From assembly GCF_000471905.2 (NCBI RefSeq), contig NW_006500010.1:799956-863955 (forward strand): 64,000 bases of DNA. Reading direction: 5' to 3'. Shown here one piece after another: positions 33,486 through 45,142 of this stretch. A model generated the notes under the pieces. The model saw nothing but the letters and a program-made list of their open reading frames with translations, was not told where the DNA came from and did no database searches. This DNA is from Amborella trichopoda (lineage: Eukaryota; Streptophyta; Magnoliopsida; Amborellales; Amborellaceae). Position numbers and translations under genes: made by a program. How positions within the stretch are numbered: position 1 is the stretch's first letter; each line of letters begins with the position of its first letter.

Positions 33486-36095
33486 TTATTTTTCCCACCG
33501 ACAAGAATATGGTCTTGTTAACGTAATGATAAGTAGCGGTATATAGATACGTTAAGCGGTCTGGGTTCCGAACTAATACGGCACGAGAACTGAATGAACC
33601 GAAACTCAGGATTTCGGTTTTCGTTTCGGCCTCGGCAAATATTTCGCTGACCCCATTTCCATGAACTTTGGCTAGTTTTCCAAACATTTGTGCTATTTCC
33701 ACCCAAAATATAGGTATTTACAGAAGAGTGCTGGAGAGATCCATAATGCCAAACACTTTCTTGTATCGCTAAGGCAAATAAAGCTATGAACCCCATGAGA
33801 AATGAAGTACAAATTATTACTCGAGGGGTGAAGACAGGAGAACATGGGGGGGCATGTGAAAGCGAAAGCATGGCCATGGGCCTGGGCCTGGGCCTGGGCG
33901 TGGGCCTGGGCAGAGAAATTCTTTTTGGTTCCTAACCCGACTCAACTTTTTGCTATTACCACTTACAACGTGGGTGCAAATACAGTGATTCCCTGCGCTT
34001 ATACACCAACCAAAAATTAAACAATCAAACTGTAGCGAGCTTTGAAGAGACTCTTCTCGTTTGGGTAAAATATAGGAGGGTTTGAAAATATATTATTATT
34101 ATTAATGAAATTTAAAATTTGAAAAAAAAAATGAAAATCGAGTAAATCTCCAAATATTTGAAAATGTTTACAATAAATTGGGAGAAATCAATATAAGTTA
34201 ACAAAAAATAATAACTTTTTGCTCCTGCGGGAGCAATTGTCCATTTACTCTAGGCAAAAAAACTAAGGTCCGGGTATTTTTAGGACCCAAAATTTGGGGA
34301 TGTATCTTCTTTAATACCTAGAGACCTAACTTCAAAAAAAATATATATTAACACATAATCTATGAGAATGAAATAAATAACGCCCCAAAATTGAGCGATG
34401 AGCGAATACTGTAGAGTGTTATAAAGTGTTTGAATTCCGGTTCTTTTCTTTTAATAAGATCGATATCTACATGGATGACAAATTTTCAGGTCCAAGTAAT
34501 TTTTTCCATGTACGTTTTCTGCTCGGGGTACAAAATGAATAGCTTACTCTAGCTGGAGCTAAGCATGTTGTACTGAAGAAAATAATATGCTAAACTAAAA
34601 AAAATAAAATAAAATAATGTGTAACAAGATGTACTATTTTTTATTTTATTTTATTTTATTAAAAAAGATGCACTATTTTTTAAGATAGATACTCTTTTTT
34701 TTTTTCGTATCTATAAATCTCGAGTTTGATATCATTTGTCATAGGGTTTTTTGAACATTACAACGACGTTCTTTTTGGTGTATGTCTTATTGGACCTTTA
34801 ATTTATGTGGTTGTATACTATGAGTTTTGATATAAGGAAGTCACAATTATTTTTAGCTATTGGATATCAAATTCTATAGATGAAAGTGTTCGGTTTGGTG
34901 ATAGTCAAAATTACCATGTTTATGTTTTCATTAAATATGAAAAAGAGAAAGGATTTTTTGAGTAGGAAAAAAAAAAGCTCAAATGATCTCTATAAGATGG
35001 GATCAAGGAAAGCATAATACTCATCCTTTTGAATGTCAGTCTTATGAGGGTTACAGAAATGGGTTTCCAAGAGAGAGAGACATGGCTTACGAGAGAGAAA
35101 CGATATTCCTATGAGTTTTTTGTTGGTTAAAGTTTCACTTCTAGATAGAGAGAGTTTAGAATAAAAGATCAGTGATGATCTTTTATCGATGTTTAGATAG
35201 AGGTATTACTTTTTGTAACCCAAAATTGTATCTTTATTATGATAGTAGATTTTTATTTGTAAAAACCGTGAACTATGTAACTCGTGTATTATTGTAATAC
35301 ATTTTTTATATTTGTTTTATTTATTGCACCTGATTTATAATTGCACTAAATTATTTAAAATTTAAACAATAATGTACAATATCTTAAGTAGGATCCGAGA
35401 GGCTAGAGTCCCCAATATAACCCAACAGAAAGCGGGTCGTAACATTTGATAAATAAATTTTGTTTGTGGCCAAATAATATCACATCCTTGGTGCACCTGG
35501 TTTTTCATGTACAGTAGACAAGTTTGGATACAAGTAGCAAAAACTGCGGTGCCCAAAAGTGTCTGCATCAAGAAAAAAGAAATTCCCTGAATTTTGTAAG
35601 CTTTATTTTTCGCGGGGGAGAGCCGTCCAAGAGCAAGTGATGGGCGTCGGGGAGCGGACCTCGCACGAGCAAAAATGACGTCATAATCCCGCACATGTGA
35701 CCATCTTTTCTATCAATGTACTTGGATTCTCGCGCTAATTAACCCACCACCTTCTCATTCGAGTTTATTTCCGTGTTAGAGCCGCTCCAGCCCCTAATGG
35801 AAGTTAATTTCGGTTACGGTGTTAATGCAGGCCCCTTTTATTTGAGTTAATTTCGATTTCAGTGTGAGCGGCGCCTAGTAGCTGTTGATTGTTTGCTACG
35901 GTAGCATATGGCCGTGTCAGAAGTGGCGGGGGTAGTGTCGAATTTTTCGGGGACAACAGGGGTTCACTATGGCTTTCAAAGTGAGGGGGGTGGAGAGGGC
36001 ATCTGCATGGATGGATGTTTAAAAGGAAAAAAAAAATTGATGGGGCTATTTCATGGACAAGTGGTGCTTCATGGAACGGGGGTTGGTCATTTTGA
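33486..36095. other. Intergenic region with a GGGCCT repeat and Family A fragment
   Basis: It holds a hexamer repeat (GGGCCT units, about 33878-33911) and a partial Family A piece at about 34620-34800 (AGATGCACTATTTTTTAAG). A 119-codon minus-strand frame ends at 33518. Its N-terminal part has a hydrophobic stretch but resembles nothing I know, and its start abuts the hexamer repeat. From about 35600 the base composition becomes richer in G/C towards the DUF1645 promoter. Confidence 0.4.
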
Positions 36096-36464
36096 GAGGG
36101 TAACTTCGTTATTTCCCATGAAAAAATGGCATATCTTGCAAGCTGCGAATCGTGAGGCGCAAGCACAGTCCGAGTCAACGTGGTTTTTTTTAATTTTTCT
36201 ATAAGGGGTATTTCGTCATTTCCAATTTACTTAGTAGATTGGTGTCGGTGGCAAATGAGGAAGGTGGTACGACTTTTCAGTTTTAATTTCAGCATTTCCG
36301 AAACGGAGGGCATTTTCGTCTTTTGGGGGGCTTCCCAATCTATGGAGGATCGACCCTTGGTTTGCTGTCTCGTACATCACCCTGGAATGAAGGGCATTTT
36401 AGTCATTACCAATGCAGCAACCTCGTACAACCCCGTAAGCGAGGTCATTTTCGTCATTTCTGAC
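36096..36464 (+). promoter_or_regulatory. Five spaced copies of a GGGYATTTTCGTCATT motif
   Basis: Related ~20-bp blocks occur at 36096 (GAGGGTAACTTCGTTATTTC), 36204 (AGGGGTATTTCGTCATTTCC), 36305 (GGAGGGCATTTTCGTCTTTT), 36390 (AAGGGCATTTTAGTCATTAC) and 36441 (GAGGTCATTTTCGTCATTTC). All are on the plus strand and lie within 420 bp upstream of the DUF1645 TATA box. A regulatory role is not shown. They could also be relics of a dispersed repeat. Confidence 0.5.
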
Positions 36465-36514
36465 ATTGCAATTGGTTGAAACGAGAATGAAACCCCCTTG
36501 ACACCGCAGTTACT

Positions 36515-37028
36515 TATAAAGCAAAGGAGGGAGTGGGGGCTACTAATCTCAACACTCATATTTAAACTTCCGCCTCCCTTCTATTTCTCTGTTCACATTA
36601 CAATCTTCTCGCCCTGCCCTGCCCTGCCCTGCCCTGCCCTCCATTATTACTTGCAGAGCAAAAGACACGGAAGAACCACAGAGAAGAAAAGCACAAAGAG
36701 CCTCTAATCCCAAACCTCTCTCATTTATCTTATCCTTCCTCTCTCTCTCTCTCTCTCTCTAACCCCTCCCCTATCTCTCTCTACAACGCGCTCCCATTAT
36801 TATTTGCAGGGGACCAAGAACAAGAACCCGGAAGATAATCAAAGCCATAACTTCCATCTCTTTCTTCACCATTATTGGACTTGTACCAAAGAGAAGAAGA
36901 TTTATCCCTGTGGCTCAAACCCCTCTCTCTTCATAGGCAAATCCCTCTTCCTCCCATCATTACCCACAGAGAAAGAAGAAGCTGCAACAAAGAAATAAAC
37001 CAGAGTGTAGGGAGAGAAAATCCAGAAA
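36515..37028 (+). promoter_or_regulatory. TATA box and AUG-free leader of the DUF1645 gene
   Basis: TATAAA at 36515-36520 places transcription start near 36545. The ~480-nt leader contains a (CCTGC)n pentamer array (36611-36641), CT runs (36739-36760) and two related blocks, CCATTATTACTTGCAG and CCATTATTATTTGCAG. I find no ATG between the inferred start and 37029, so the coding start is unambiguous. Confidence 0.6.
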
Positions 37029-37967
37029 ATGGACTATTCCACCCTTGAACCAGAAGCAGACAGCACATGCTCCACTCCCTACGCAAGCGCCCCTTCCTCT
37101 CCGCCTCGCCACCCCTTCTTCTTCTCCGCCCCTGCTAGCCCCACCCACTTCATAACCACCCCCACCACCGCCTCTATTATCCCCCCTGCCCCTTCTTCCT
37201 CCGACTTCGAGTTTACCCCTCGCTTTCCCCCGTTTTTCGACATTACCCCCAACCCAACGTCCATGATCTCAGCCGATGAGCTCTTTCTCAACGGCCAGAT
37301 CCGGCCCACGTCAACCCCGCTCCCACAAAATCTCGTTGCTCCGAGATCTCGGCCAGAAAATAATGCCTCCACCGAGAATCTCGCCGCCCCATCGTCCCCG
37401 CAACGTGGTAGAGATCTAGCAAGGTCGCGGTCCCCACATCGGCGGACCAGATCCATGTCGCCGCTCCGGGCCCACGAGCCGGAAAACGCGCCGGAAGACT
37501 CTCCATCTCCGGCGGTCCTGCCGGAAAATCCCTCAAATCCAGGCCGTTCATCTCGCCGATGGATCAGTTTCAAAGATCTCTTATATAGGAGCAAGAGCGA
37601 AGGCAGGAGTTCTAGCAAAGAGAAAATATGGCTTTCTTTGACGTTTTCGCCCTCTAAGGAAAAGAAAAGTAACCCCAAAGGTCAGGTTCAGGGGCCGGAG
37701 AAGTCGACGGAAAAGTTGCAGACGTCCGAAAAGTTGGCAGAAAAGGGTCATATTCCGGCGCGGAAGTCTAATATGGGGAAGAGAAGGGTACCACCATCGC
37801 CTCATGAGGTTCATTACACAGCTAACAGGGCAGTTGCAGAGGAGATGCGGAAAAAGACGTTTCTGCCCTATAGGCATGGACTTTTTGGGTGCCTAGGGTT
37901 TAGTTCGAGGAGTTATGGCGCCGTGAATGGGTTGGCTAGGAGCTTGCATCCTGTTTCTTCCAGGTGA
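37029..37967 (+). CDS. DUF1645 family protein, intronless
   Basis: A single-exon gene encodes 312 residues. The N-terminus is Ser/Pro/Thr-rich ([20 protein letters not shown] at 12-31). The family blocks follow in order: DFEFTPRFP at 59-67, [13 protein letters not shown] at 81-93, an Arg/Ser segment [15 protein letters not shown] at 133-147, [17 protein letters not shown] at 176-192, and a conserved C-terminal block with [20 protein letters not shown] at 261-280 followed by [12 protein letters not shown]. This order fits plant DUF1645 proteins, a family without settled biochemical function that is often stress-responsive. It has no signal peptide or membrane span and is Lys-rich between 199 and 253, so nuclear or cytosolic location is likely. 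AATAAA lies 5 bases after the stop. Coding sequence is much richer in G/C than its surroundings. Confidence 0.9.
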   Translation: MDYSTLEPEADSTCSTPYASAPSSPPRHPFFFSAPASPTHFITTPTTASIIPPAPSSSDFEFTPRFPPFFDITPNPTSMISADELFLNGQIRPTSTPLPQNLVAPRSRPENNASTENLAAPSSPQRGRDLARSRSPHRRTRSMSPLRAHEPENAPEDSPSPAVLPENPSNPGRSSRRWISFKDLLYRSKSEGRSSSKEKIWLSLTFSPSKEKKSNPKGQVQGPEKSTEKLQTSEKLAEKGHIPARKSNMGKRRVPPSPHEVHYTANRAVAEEMRKKTFLPYRHGLFGCLGFSSRSYGAVNGLARSLHPVSSR

Positions 37968-38911
37968 AATGAATAAAGTGGTGATTTTTTTTTTTTCTTC
38001 TCTCTACTTTTTTTTGTACAGATTTCTCTCTATTTGTTTAGCTGGTGCCTGCTTTTTGTGGAAACTGGAAAGATATTGATGGAGAAGCTCTCTTTCTCTC
38101 TCTAGATCCGATGTATGCAAAAACATGTGCTCTCTCTTCACTAATTTTGCTGTACAAGTCGTGAGTATCTCACTGGATCTGCTGTATTTTTTGGCCGAGA
38201 AATATCTTCTCTTACATTGTATCTCTCTCTCTCAAAGTATAGTATTTTACAGTAAAGTATCCCTAGATTTTGCAGTTTTTTTATTATGGCTCCCGTTTAT
38301 GCCATTTTATTCATCACTTAATCAATATTTAGATGGCAAACAAACATTATGTCTCTCTGATTGAGAAATTACTAAAATGCCCATTTTAGGATTTTCCTGG
38401 AAAACACTTATTGATGTTTATTGGTAAGGATTATTATGCCGACTGTATTAGTATTTAGTGGGTATTTTTGGCACTTCGTAGTGAATTGTCAAGGTATATC
38501 TGAAAAAGTGAGGGCTTCTTTTGGTAATTATTGCTGCCTTCCTTTATTTGATGCATCTCCATCCCTTGGATACATTTTCACAGAAGCATATTCTTGCTCT
38601 TTCTATTCTTAGTTTTTTATTTTTCTTTTTAATCCACATTTCATTTTTTTCCTGCTTTCTAAATTGTAGATGCCAGTTTTTCTTTTTAGAGAAATTTATG
38701 TAAATATCAATTTTATTTTCCGTTATTATCAAAATGCGTTTTATTTTCAAATATTATGCTCTATTTTTGTGTGGAATTATAAATGAGCAAAGGCCACCTC
38801 GTCACTTGTGCAGAAGCAGTCACGGGGTAAGTTTAGCGTTTTATTTTATTATTTTAGAAATTTATTAAAATACTTATGAGAAAAATATTATTTAATATTT
38901 TACTTGTATTT
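37968..38911 (+). other. DUF1645 3' untranslated region and flank
   Basis: T- and CT-rich sequence of the 3' UTR gives way to A/T-rich intergenic DNA. The polyadenylation site was not fixed. I see no gene. Confidence 0.45.
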
Positions 38912-39298
38912 TTAACCTCTACAAGGTTGCGACTTTAAATAATCCAATTAAGGCACACTTCCAAATTATATCATAACATGTAATTTTGGCGTAAAAAATT
39001 CTTAGAATTATCTCAAAATCTATTTTCGTGTCTAATTATAAACTTTTGAACTCCAAAAATGGTTAAAATCAAGTAGATCTATAAACATATGAAAATCTAA
39101 AAAATGGATGCTTTAGATAATGTTTTGCAAGATGCACTATTTTTAGAACTCAAAATATATATTTTTTGTATATTCATAGATCTTGACATTGAGATGATCA
39201 ATTAGAGGATTTTTCAACATTAAAACAACCTTTTTCGATGAATTTAAGGTGCATATATAATTTTACATTTTAAGGTTGCAACCTTGTATAATTTTTTT
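38912..39298 (+). mobile_element. Family A (GGTTGC subfamily) MITE
   Basis: ACAAGGTTGCGACTTTAAAT at the left and TTTTAAGGTTGCAACCTTGT at the right are the inverted ends. The interior has TCTTGACATTGAGATGATCA. Its right end is only ~50 bp from the next copy. The target duplication is not resolved because of a T-rich flank. Confidence 0.7.
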
Positions 39299-39349
39299 TT
39301 ATTTTTTATTTAATTTTAAAATACCCATTATGAGCTCCCATATAAAAAT

Positions 39350-39740
39350 GGCAAAAGTTTATAAAAGGTTGCAACATTAAAATGTAGACTCACATATGGA
39401 CCTCAAAAATCTATTGGAAATGTTGTTTTAATATTGGAAAAGCCCTCTAATCAATCATCTCCACATCGATATCTATGAACATGAAAAAAAAAAGTTTTTG
39501 AGTCTCGAAAATAGTGTATTTTGCAACAAATTATCTAAACCGTTCATTTTCAAGTTTTTCATATATTTATAGATCTACTTGACTTTAAGTATTTTTAAAA
39601 TTTAAAATTTTCTAATTAGGTACGAAAATAGATTTTAAGATACCAATCTTTTTTCACAAAAAATTACATGTTATAATAAAATTTTAAGGTGCACCTTAAT
39701 TGGATTGTTTAAGGTTGCAACTTTATAAAAACTGCACCCT
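39350..39740 (-). mobile_element. Family A (GGTTGC subfamily) MITE, perfect 9-bp TSD
   Basis: Begins GGCAAAAGTTTATAAAAGGT and ends ATAAAAACTGCACCC. It is flanked by identical TATAAAAAT at 39341-39349 and 39741-39749. It is one of the cleanest insertions of the family. Confidence 0.87.
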
Positions 39741-39755
39741 ATAAAAATATGTAAG

Positions 39756-40145
39756 GGTGGTGCGGTTTGTATGCAGCCTAGGCTCTAAACAATCAAATTA
39801 GAGCCTATCTTCAAATAGTATCGAGAAATATGGTTTCAATACTGGAAATCTTTTTGATAGCCTTAAAATATATTTTCAGCTTTATTTATAAAGTTTAAAG
39901 CTTAAAAAATACTGTAGATCAGAGATATATAAAAACTTGAAAATCTTGAAAATTGATGGTCTAAAAGTGCGATACAAAATACACTATTTTCAAAACTTAG
40001 AAATCCATTTTTTTTTTCATGTCCATACATTTTGATGTTGAGATGATGAATTTGAAGATATTTAGACATCAAAAACAATCTTTTCTAATAAAATTATTGA
40101 GGTAGGTTCTAATTTGATTGTTTAACGCCACAACAAATTTTTTTC
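39756..40145 (+). mobile_element. Family A MITE, 15 bp from the previous copy
   Basis: Begins GGGTGGTGCGGTTTGTATGC, with a small local duplication in the terminus, and ends near CAACAAATTTTTTTC. It is flanked by AATATGTAA (39747-39755) and AATATATAA (40146-40154), an 8-of-9 match. Its left duplication overlaps the right duplication of the copy at 39350-39740. Confidence 0.78.
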
Positions 40146-40329
40146 AATATATAATAATACCATTTACTTTTAGTACATCGAGTTTACAATTATTTATAAC
40201 AATTATTGATGTCCATGTCATTTTAAATAAGATGGTTGTGAGTGTGATGGTCTAGAACTAATAATTAGACTCTAGGTTCATTCCTTTTAAAAAGGATTGA
40301 GGTTTGTTTGCCTTTTTATACCGTACAAA

Positions 40330-40605
40330 TTTATGGCGACGAAAACCGTATGTTGGCTTGAAAATTTCTTTTCATCGTGGTTATAAAATTTAAAATTTTA
40401 AAAATTGTGTGGATCGAGTAAAAAAAAAAAAGACGTTGAAAATCTTAAAAATAGGCAGTATGTGTTTCATTTTTTGGACTTAAAAATTTTTATTTTTATT
40501 TTTGTCTTTCATGTTCATTATCTCCATGCCAAGACGATCACTTGGAGGATTCTGTGATGCCGGAGCACTCTCCTCAATAGGATTTTTGAGGTCCACCTTA
40601 GTTCG
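40330..40605 (+). mobile_element. Family A MITE, old diverged copy
   Basis: Blocks: GGTTATAAAATTTAAAATTT, TGTGTGGATCGAGTAAAA, CTCCATGCCAAGACGATCAC, TTTTGAGGTCCACCTTAG. The ends are eroded. Confidence 0.5.
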
Positions 40606-40666
40606 ACATGAGAGAAGGATAGGTTGAAGTCATCCAAAAATTATGATGTGAAGGGTACTTTAATAA

Positions 40667-41041
40667 GAAAAAAGTTTATATAGAGCTGAGGCTCTAAACA
40701 ATCAAATTATATCTCACATCAAAAATTTCATTAGAATAGGTTGTTTTGATGCTCAAATATTTTCAAACTATAAATCTCAGCATCAAGATGCATGGATACG
40801 AAAAAAAAATGGATTTCAAGTTTTGGAAATACGGCATCTTGTAATTTTAAAAATTTTAAAGTGTTTATAAATCTCCTCGATCTACATTATTTTTTAAGCT
40901 TTAAATTTTATGATTAGAGAAGAAAATATATTTTAAGGCTATCACAAAGATTTTTAATATTGAAACCACATTTTTTGATATTATTTGAAGGCGCCCTTTA
41001 ATTTGATTCTTTAAAGCCTCGGCCCTATACAAACTACATTT
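40667..41041 (-). mobile_element. Family A MITE, reverse orientation
   Basis: Begins AAAAAGTTTATATAGAGCTG and ends near CCTATACAAACTACATTTTG. The end is adjacent to, and slightly merged with, the start of the next copy. No target duplication is defined. Confidence 0.7.
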
Positions 41042-41448
41042 TGCAAAAGATTGCAATTTTAAACCATCAATTTAAGGTGTACGCCCACGCCCAAACCTTA
41101 ATATAAGGAGATGTAATTTTTGTGTCAAAAGTCCTAGGATAGTATGAGAATCTATTTATATATTTAATTATAAAATTTTAAACTCTAAACATAGTTCAAA
41201 TCAAGTAGATCTATAAATGTATGAAAATCTTGAAAATAGATCGACAAAATGTATTGCAAATTGCAATATTTTTTAGACTCAAAATCTTTTATATATATAT
41301 ATATATATATACTTATCAATGTCGTGATGATTAATTAAAGGGTTTTTCAACATTAAAATAGCCTTTTACAATGAATTTTTAAAGTACAACTTAATGTTAT
41401 ATTTTAAAGTTGCAACTTGCAACCTTAGATAAAGTATAAACTCTTTCC
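41042..41448 (+). mobile_element. Family A (GGTTGC subfamily) MITE with internal (TA)n
   Basis: Begins TGCAAAAGATTGCAATTTTA and ends AAAGTATAAACTCTTTCC. A TA microsatellite (41291-41313) interrupts the usual core, which still reads TCAATGTCGTGATGATTAAT. It is the fifth Family A unit in a continuous block from 38912. Confidence 0.7.
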
Positions 41449-42537
41449 ATCAAGAAAACATAAGGGTTACCCTTAACTATAAGGGATATTACTGTAAATT
41501 TCTTAAATATTAATTTTATGTCATTGGCTATTTTCTAAGAAAGCCTTTTAAAGATGAAATGATAGATTATTGAAGGAAAATTTGGACGGTTTAATCGGTA
41601 ACCGTCTGGTTAGATTGGAACTAGCTACTGGTTCGCCAGTTTCAATTTTGGCCGGTTTTGATGATCGGCTAGGTATTTTTTTTAAAAAAATAATATAAAA
41701 TTCCAAAAAGTAAGGGATTTTATGTGTAATGTATTTTTTAATATTTTATATCATTATGGCAAAGATTGGAAATTGTTTTGGTCATTAATTCTTATTTTTA
41801 TATTTTTCTATCTTTTTTAAAAAATTCAAAAATACCTCTGGGCAAAAATCAATTATTTAAACTCTTTTTTTTAATTAATTTTCAACTTCATTTGGATGTG
41901 CTTTTTTGTATTCTATTAGATTTTATTGTATGTTTTTTTGTTAAAAAAAAAAATCACACTTTTTTGACTGAGAACGTTGAATCGGCCGGTTTACTGGTTA
42001 GGCCGGTTGAACCGCTTCGAGGCCCATGTCCTGATAACCGTTCCGAATCGATTTTTCATACACTAGATAGATTGAAGCTAACCGGAACTACTGGTCAAGG
42101 GTATTTTACAGTGTGATGATACTTGAGCGAGTCAACTCGAACTCGCAGCCCTGGTGAGTCTGAGTATCCTTGAGGTGGTTGGTTAGTTCGACTTGAGGAT
42201 CTTACAAAATAAAATAAAAAATCTAAAAAAATAAAGAATTTATTTGTAATATTTTTTTTATTGTTTTCTATCATTTTGGACAAAATGGGAAGGTGCTTTG
42301 ACCAGGACTACCTATTTTTATATTTTCCCTTCCGGATTATTTCTAAAATACCTGTCATAAATTGATTATTTTAAAAAATTCTTTTTTTCACTACTTTTTT
42401 TTAACTAGACGTGTTTTGTTGAATTTTACTTGGAACCTATTTTTCTTAATTTTTTTGGGATTTTTTATATTTTTTATTTTTCCCATCGTGCTTTTAGACA
42501 TTGGTATTTTAGGAAAATATGATATTCATTGATTAAG
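41449..42537. other. Intergenic region, no gene seen
   Basis: It contains T-rich sequence and two segments with repeated CCGGTT-type words (about 41590-41665 and 41980-42085), which recall dispersed plant repeats. The 116-codon frame at 41766 is low-complexity. Confidence 0.35.
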
Positions 42538-42878
42538 GGGTGGGGTTTGTATAAGATTGAGGCCCTAAACAATCAACGTAAGGCGCACCTTCAAATAGTG
42601 TTGAAAGATTTATTTAATCTCTAATTATGGAGTTCAAAACTTAAAAAATAGTGTACATCGAGCAGATCTACAAACACTGAAAATCTTGAAAATGGACGGT
42701 CTAAAAAATGCATTACTAGACACACTATCTCCAAAACTTAGAAATCTATTTTTCTCATGTCCATACATCTTGAGGTGGAGATGATCAATTGGAAGATTTT
42801 TGGGCATCAAACATCCTCTCTTAGGGAATTCCTCTAGATTTGATTGTTAGGTGCTGACCTTTATATATATACTTTTTA
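42538..42878 (+). mobile_element. Family A MITE
   Basis: Begins GGGTGGGGTTTGTATAAGAT and continues with CTAAACAATCAACGTAAGGC. The core is TCTTGAGGTGGAGATGATCA. The right end is eroded (TATATATATACTTTTT). No convincing target duplication is seen. Confidence 0.7.
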
Positions 42879-43185
42879 TTTTTTTAATGTACCCTTTGTT
42901 ATAAAGGATATTAGTGTTAATTTCCTCGCCAAAAAGTGAAATTTGTGGCTATGGAAAATCCAGGAGTTGTCTTGGGTCTCTTGATGTGTATTGGATGATA
43001 CGTATGTTTCAGGTGTATTGGAGATAAGAGAGAGAGATGGTGTGAGGCTCATTAGGCACGATGGCGAGAGTTGGTGTGTACTTGGCTGTGGAAGATGCCT
43101 CTTTCAAAAGCGGCCCCTCATTTATGTCTTCCCTTGGTTGGTGGGTGCGGTAGGGGTCCCATGGGTTCATCATTTTTCTATTATA

Positions 43186-43560
43186 GAGAGAGAGAGAGAG
43201 AGAGAACGTGTTATTGGATGCGGTTCCAGTCATGAAGCGAGAGAGTGTGTACATGTTACTGATGAGGTTCGAAAAAGGCGAGTCATGGGGAAAGAGAGAG
43301 ATCATGTTAGTGATGAGCTTCCAACTTCCAAAAAGTGAAAGAGAGAGAGAGAGAGATCATGTTAGTAATGAGGTACCAAAAAGGCCAGTCATGGAGAGAG
43401 AGATCATGGTAGTGATGAGGTCCCAAATAGGTCAGCCATTCAGACAAAGAGAGAGAGAGATCATGGTATTGATAAGGTCCCAAATAAGTAAGACATGACA
43501 TTCATAGAAAAAGAGAGAGAGGTCACGGTAGTGACGAGGTTCCAATTAGGTCAGTGCAGC
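43186..43560. repeat. Minisatellite of GA tract plus GATCATGNTAGTGATGAGGT units
   Basis: About six units, spaced 46-62 bp apart, start near 43248, 43300, 43356, 43402, 43460 and 43522. Each combines a GAGAGAGA run with a relative of ATCATGTTAGTGATGAGGTC and CCAAATAGGTCAG. Open frames on both strands here arise from the repeat. Confidence 0.8.
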
Positions 43561-44761
43561 GTTTGAAATATCGAACTGGCTTCGAAAACCGGCCAAGGGG
43601 CTCGATCCAAGTAATCGCTAAATCCGTCAGCTCAACCGGTCTAACCGGACCAGTATAAAAAATATATTTAAAACATGATTAAATAAAGAACATTCAAATG
43701 AGGTCTCAAATAGATCTGTGTGAGAGAGAATGTTCAAAAATAAGAGAGAGAGAGAGATGGGGTTCTATAAGGGGCATTCATATTCCGAGAGAGAAGAGAT
43801 TTCAAGAAGGCTATTGATGCTGAGAGCGAGAACCCGAGTTCCAGAGGGGCTAATCCACGTCTTGAGAGGGGGAGTCATGCAAATGAAAAAGGACACAGTC
43901 TTTATAATTCCATTCCATACAGAAATGAGTAGACTCTTAAAAAATTATTTTTGAGATGAATTTTTTGACCCGATTTTTTAGGGTTATTTTGTATTTTTTT
44001 TGTTGTAGAGATTTGAGGAGTATACAAGATATTTATTTTAAGAGTTAATTTTTTAGATAGAAAGGAAAACGTACTTTGTTGGTAAAAAGGTTAACTTTCT
44101 TATAAAAGAAAGGAGATTTAGAAGGAAAGAGATAAATGTGTTCTATTTATTTGTTTTATTATTTCTAAGTGTATTTAAAAGAAAGAATCCGTTATTATAA
44201 AAAAACAGAGATATTTTTGAGGTGATTCCCTTATGGAACTCGAGAGAAGACATATTTTCTCAAATTTTTATTTTTTGATTTATTATTATTTCACTCTCAA
44301 ACTTTTATTTTATTTTAATTTTTAGATTTATTATTATTTCTCCCTTGTTGCACGAGCCATTCCTGAAAATGCACTATTCTTCTATTCGATTATTGTATGG
44401 AAATTGGAAGGGTGGTTGTAATAAGCATGCATGTGTCTGGTGAAGTGTCCGAATCATGTGATTCGAAGCATAAAGAAGATGATGATGCAATGTAAAACAC
44501 TCGTTCACTCTGAAGGCCGGAACATGTGGGGTTTGCATGTGCTGAAGGTAGGCAGCATCATTAATTTTTTTTTGAACAAAGCCATAAAAAATACTGCTAA
44601 GGGTCTTAATCATTATCCAAAAATTATTGTTTAAAAAATAATGGTTCACAAATCCCCCTGTTTCGATCGATATACAATAGACACCTACCTGGTTTAAGAT
44701 TGGAATCAACGTTGAAGTTGTATATGGATCAGAAAATTTGATATATGGACCAAATAATAAA
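43561..44761. other. Intergenic region, no gene seen
   Basis: A/T-rich sequence. A 140-codon minus-strand frame (44374-44796) overlaps the Family A end and shows no recognised domain. CATCATC and CCGGAACATG-type words are present but no element could be bounded. Confidence 0.35.
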
Positions 44762-45142
44762 GGGTGCGGTTTGCATAAAGCCGAGGCTCTAAACAATCAA
44801 AGTAAAGCCCACCTTCAAATGGTGTCGAGAAATGTAGTTTCAATACTGAAAAACTTTGTGATGGCCTTCAAATATATTTTCACCACTAGTTATAAAATTT
44901 CCAGCTTAGAAAATAGTGTAGATCGAGCATATCAAATTATTGAAAATTGACGGCATAAAAATGGATTATAAGATGCACTATTTTTAAAACTTGAAATTCA
45001 CTTTTTTTCATGTCCATGCATCTTGATGTCGAGATGATCAATTTGAGGATATTTGGGCATCAAAACAACCTCTTCTAGTGAAATTTTTGACGTGGACTCT
45101 AATTTGATTGCTTAGAGCCTCAGCTTTATATGAACGTTTTTC
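44762..45142 (+). mobile_element. Family A MITE, complete
   Basis: Begins GGGTGCGGTTTGCATAAAGC and ends TATATGAACGTTTTTC. It is flanked by AATAATAAA (44753-44761) and AACAATAGA (45143-45151), matching at 7 of 9 positions. The core CTTGATGTCGAGATGATCAA is perfect. Confidence 0.83.

Noticed and set aside
33518-33877. 119-codon minus-strand frame with a hydrophobic N-terminal segment
   Set aside because: Its start abuts a GGGCCT hexamer repeat, no known domain is recognised, and its C-terminal part is ordinary low-scoring sequence. There is no splice partner or promoter evidence.
35822-36204. Overlapping frames on both strands (118 and 98 codons) upstream of the DUF1645 gene
   Set aside because: They lie in the G/C-richer promoter region, are mutually overlapping, and show no recognised domain. 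Promoter composition explains their openness.
37079-37877. Minus-strand frames up to 199 codons opposite the DUF1645 gene
   Set aside because: Shadows of a G/C-rich coding exon; the plus-strand frame carries the conserved DUF1645 blocks.
43186-43560. CRISPR-like array
   Set aside because: Units are unequal, separated by GA tracts rather than unique spacers, and the sequence is plant nuclear DNA.
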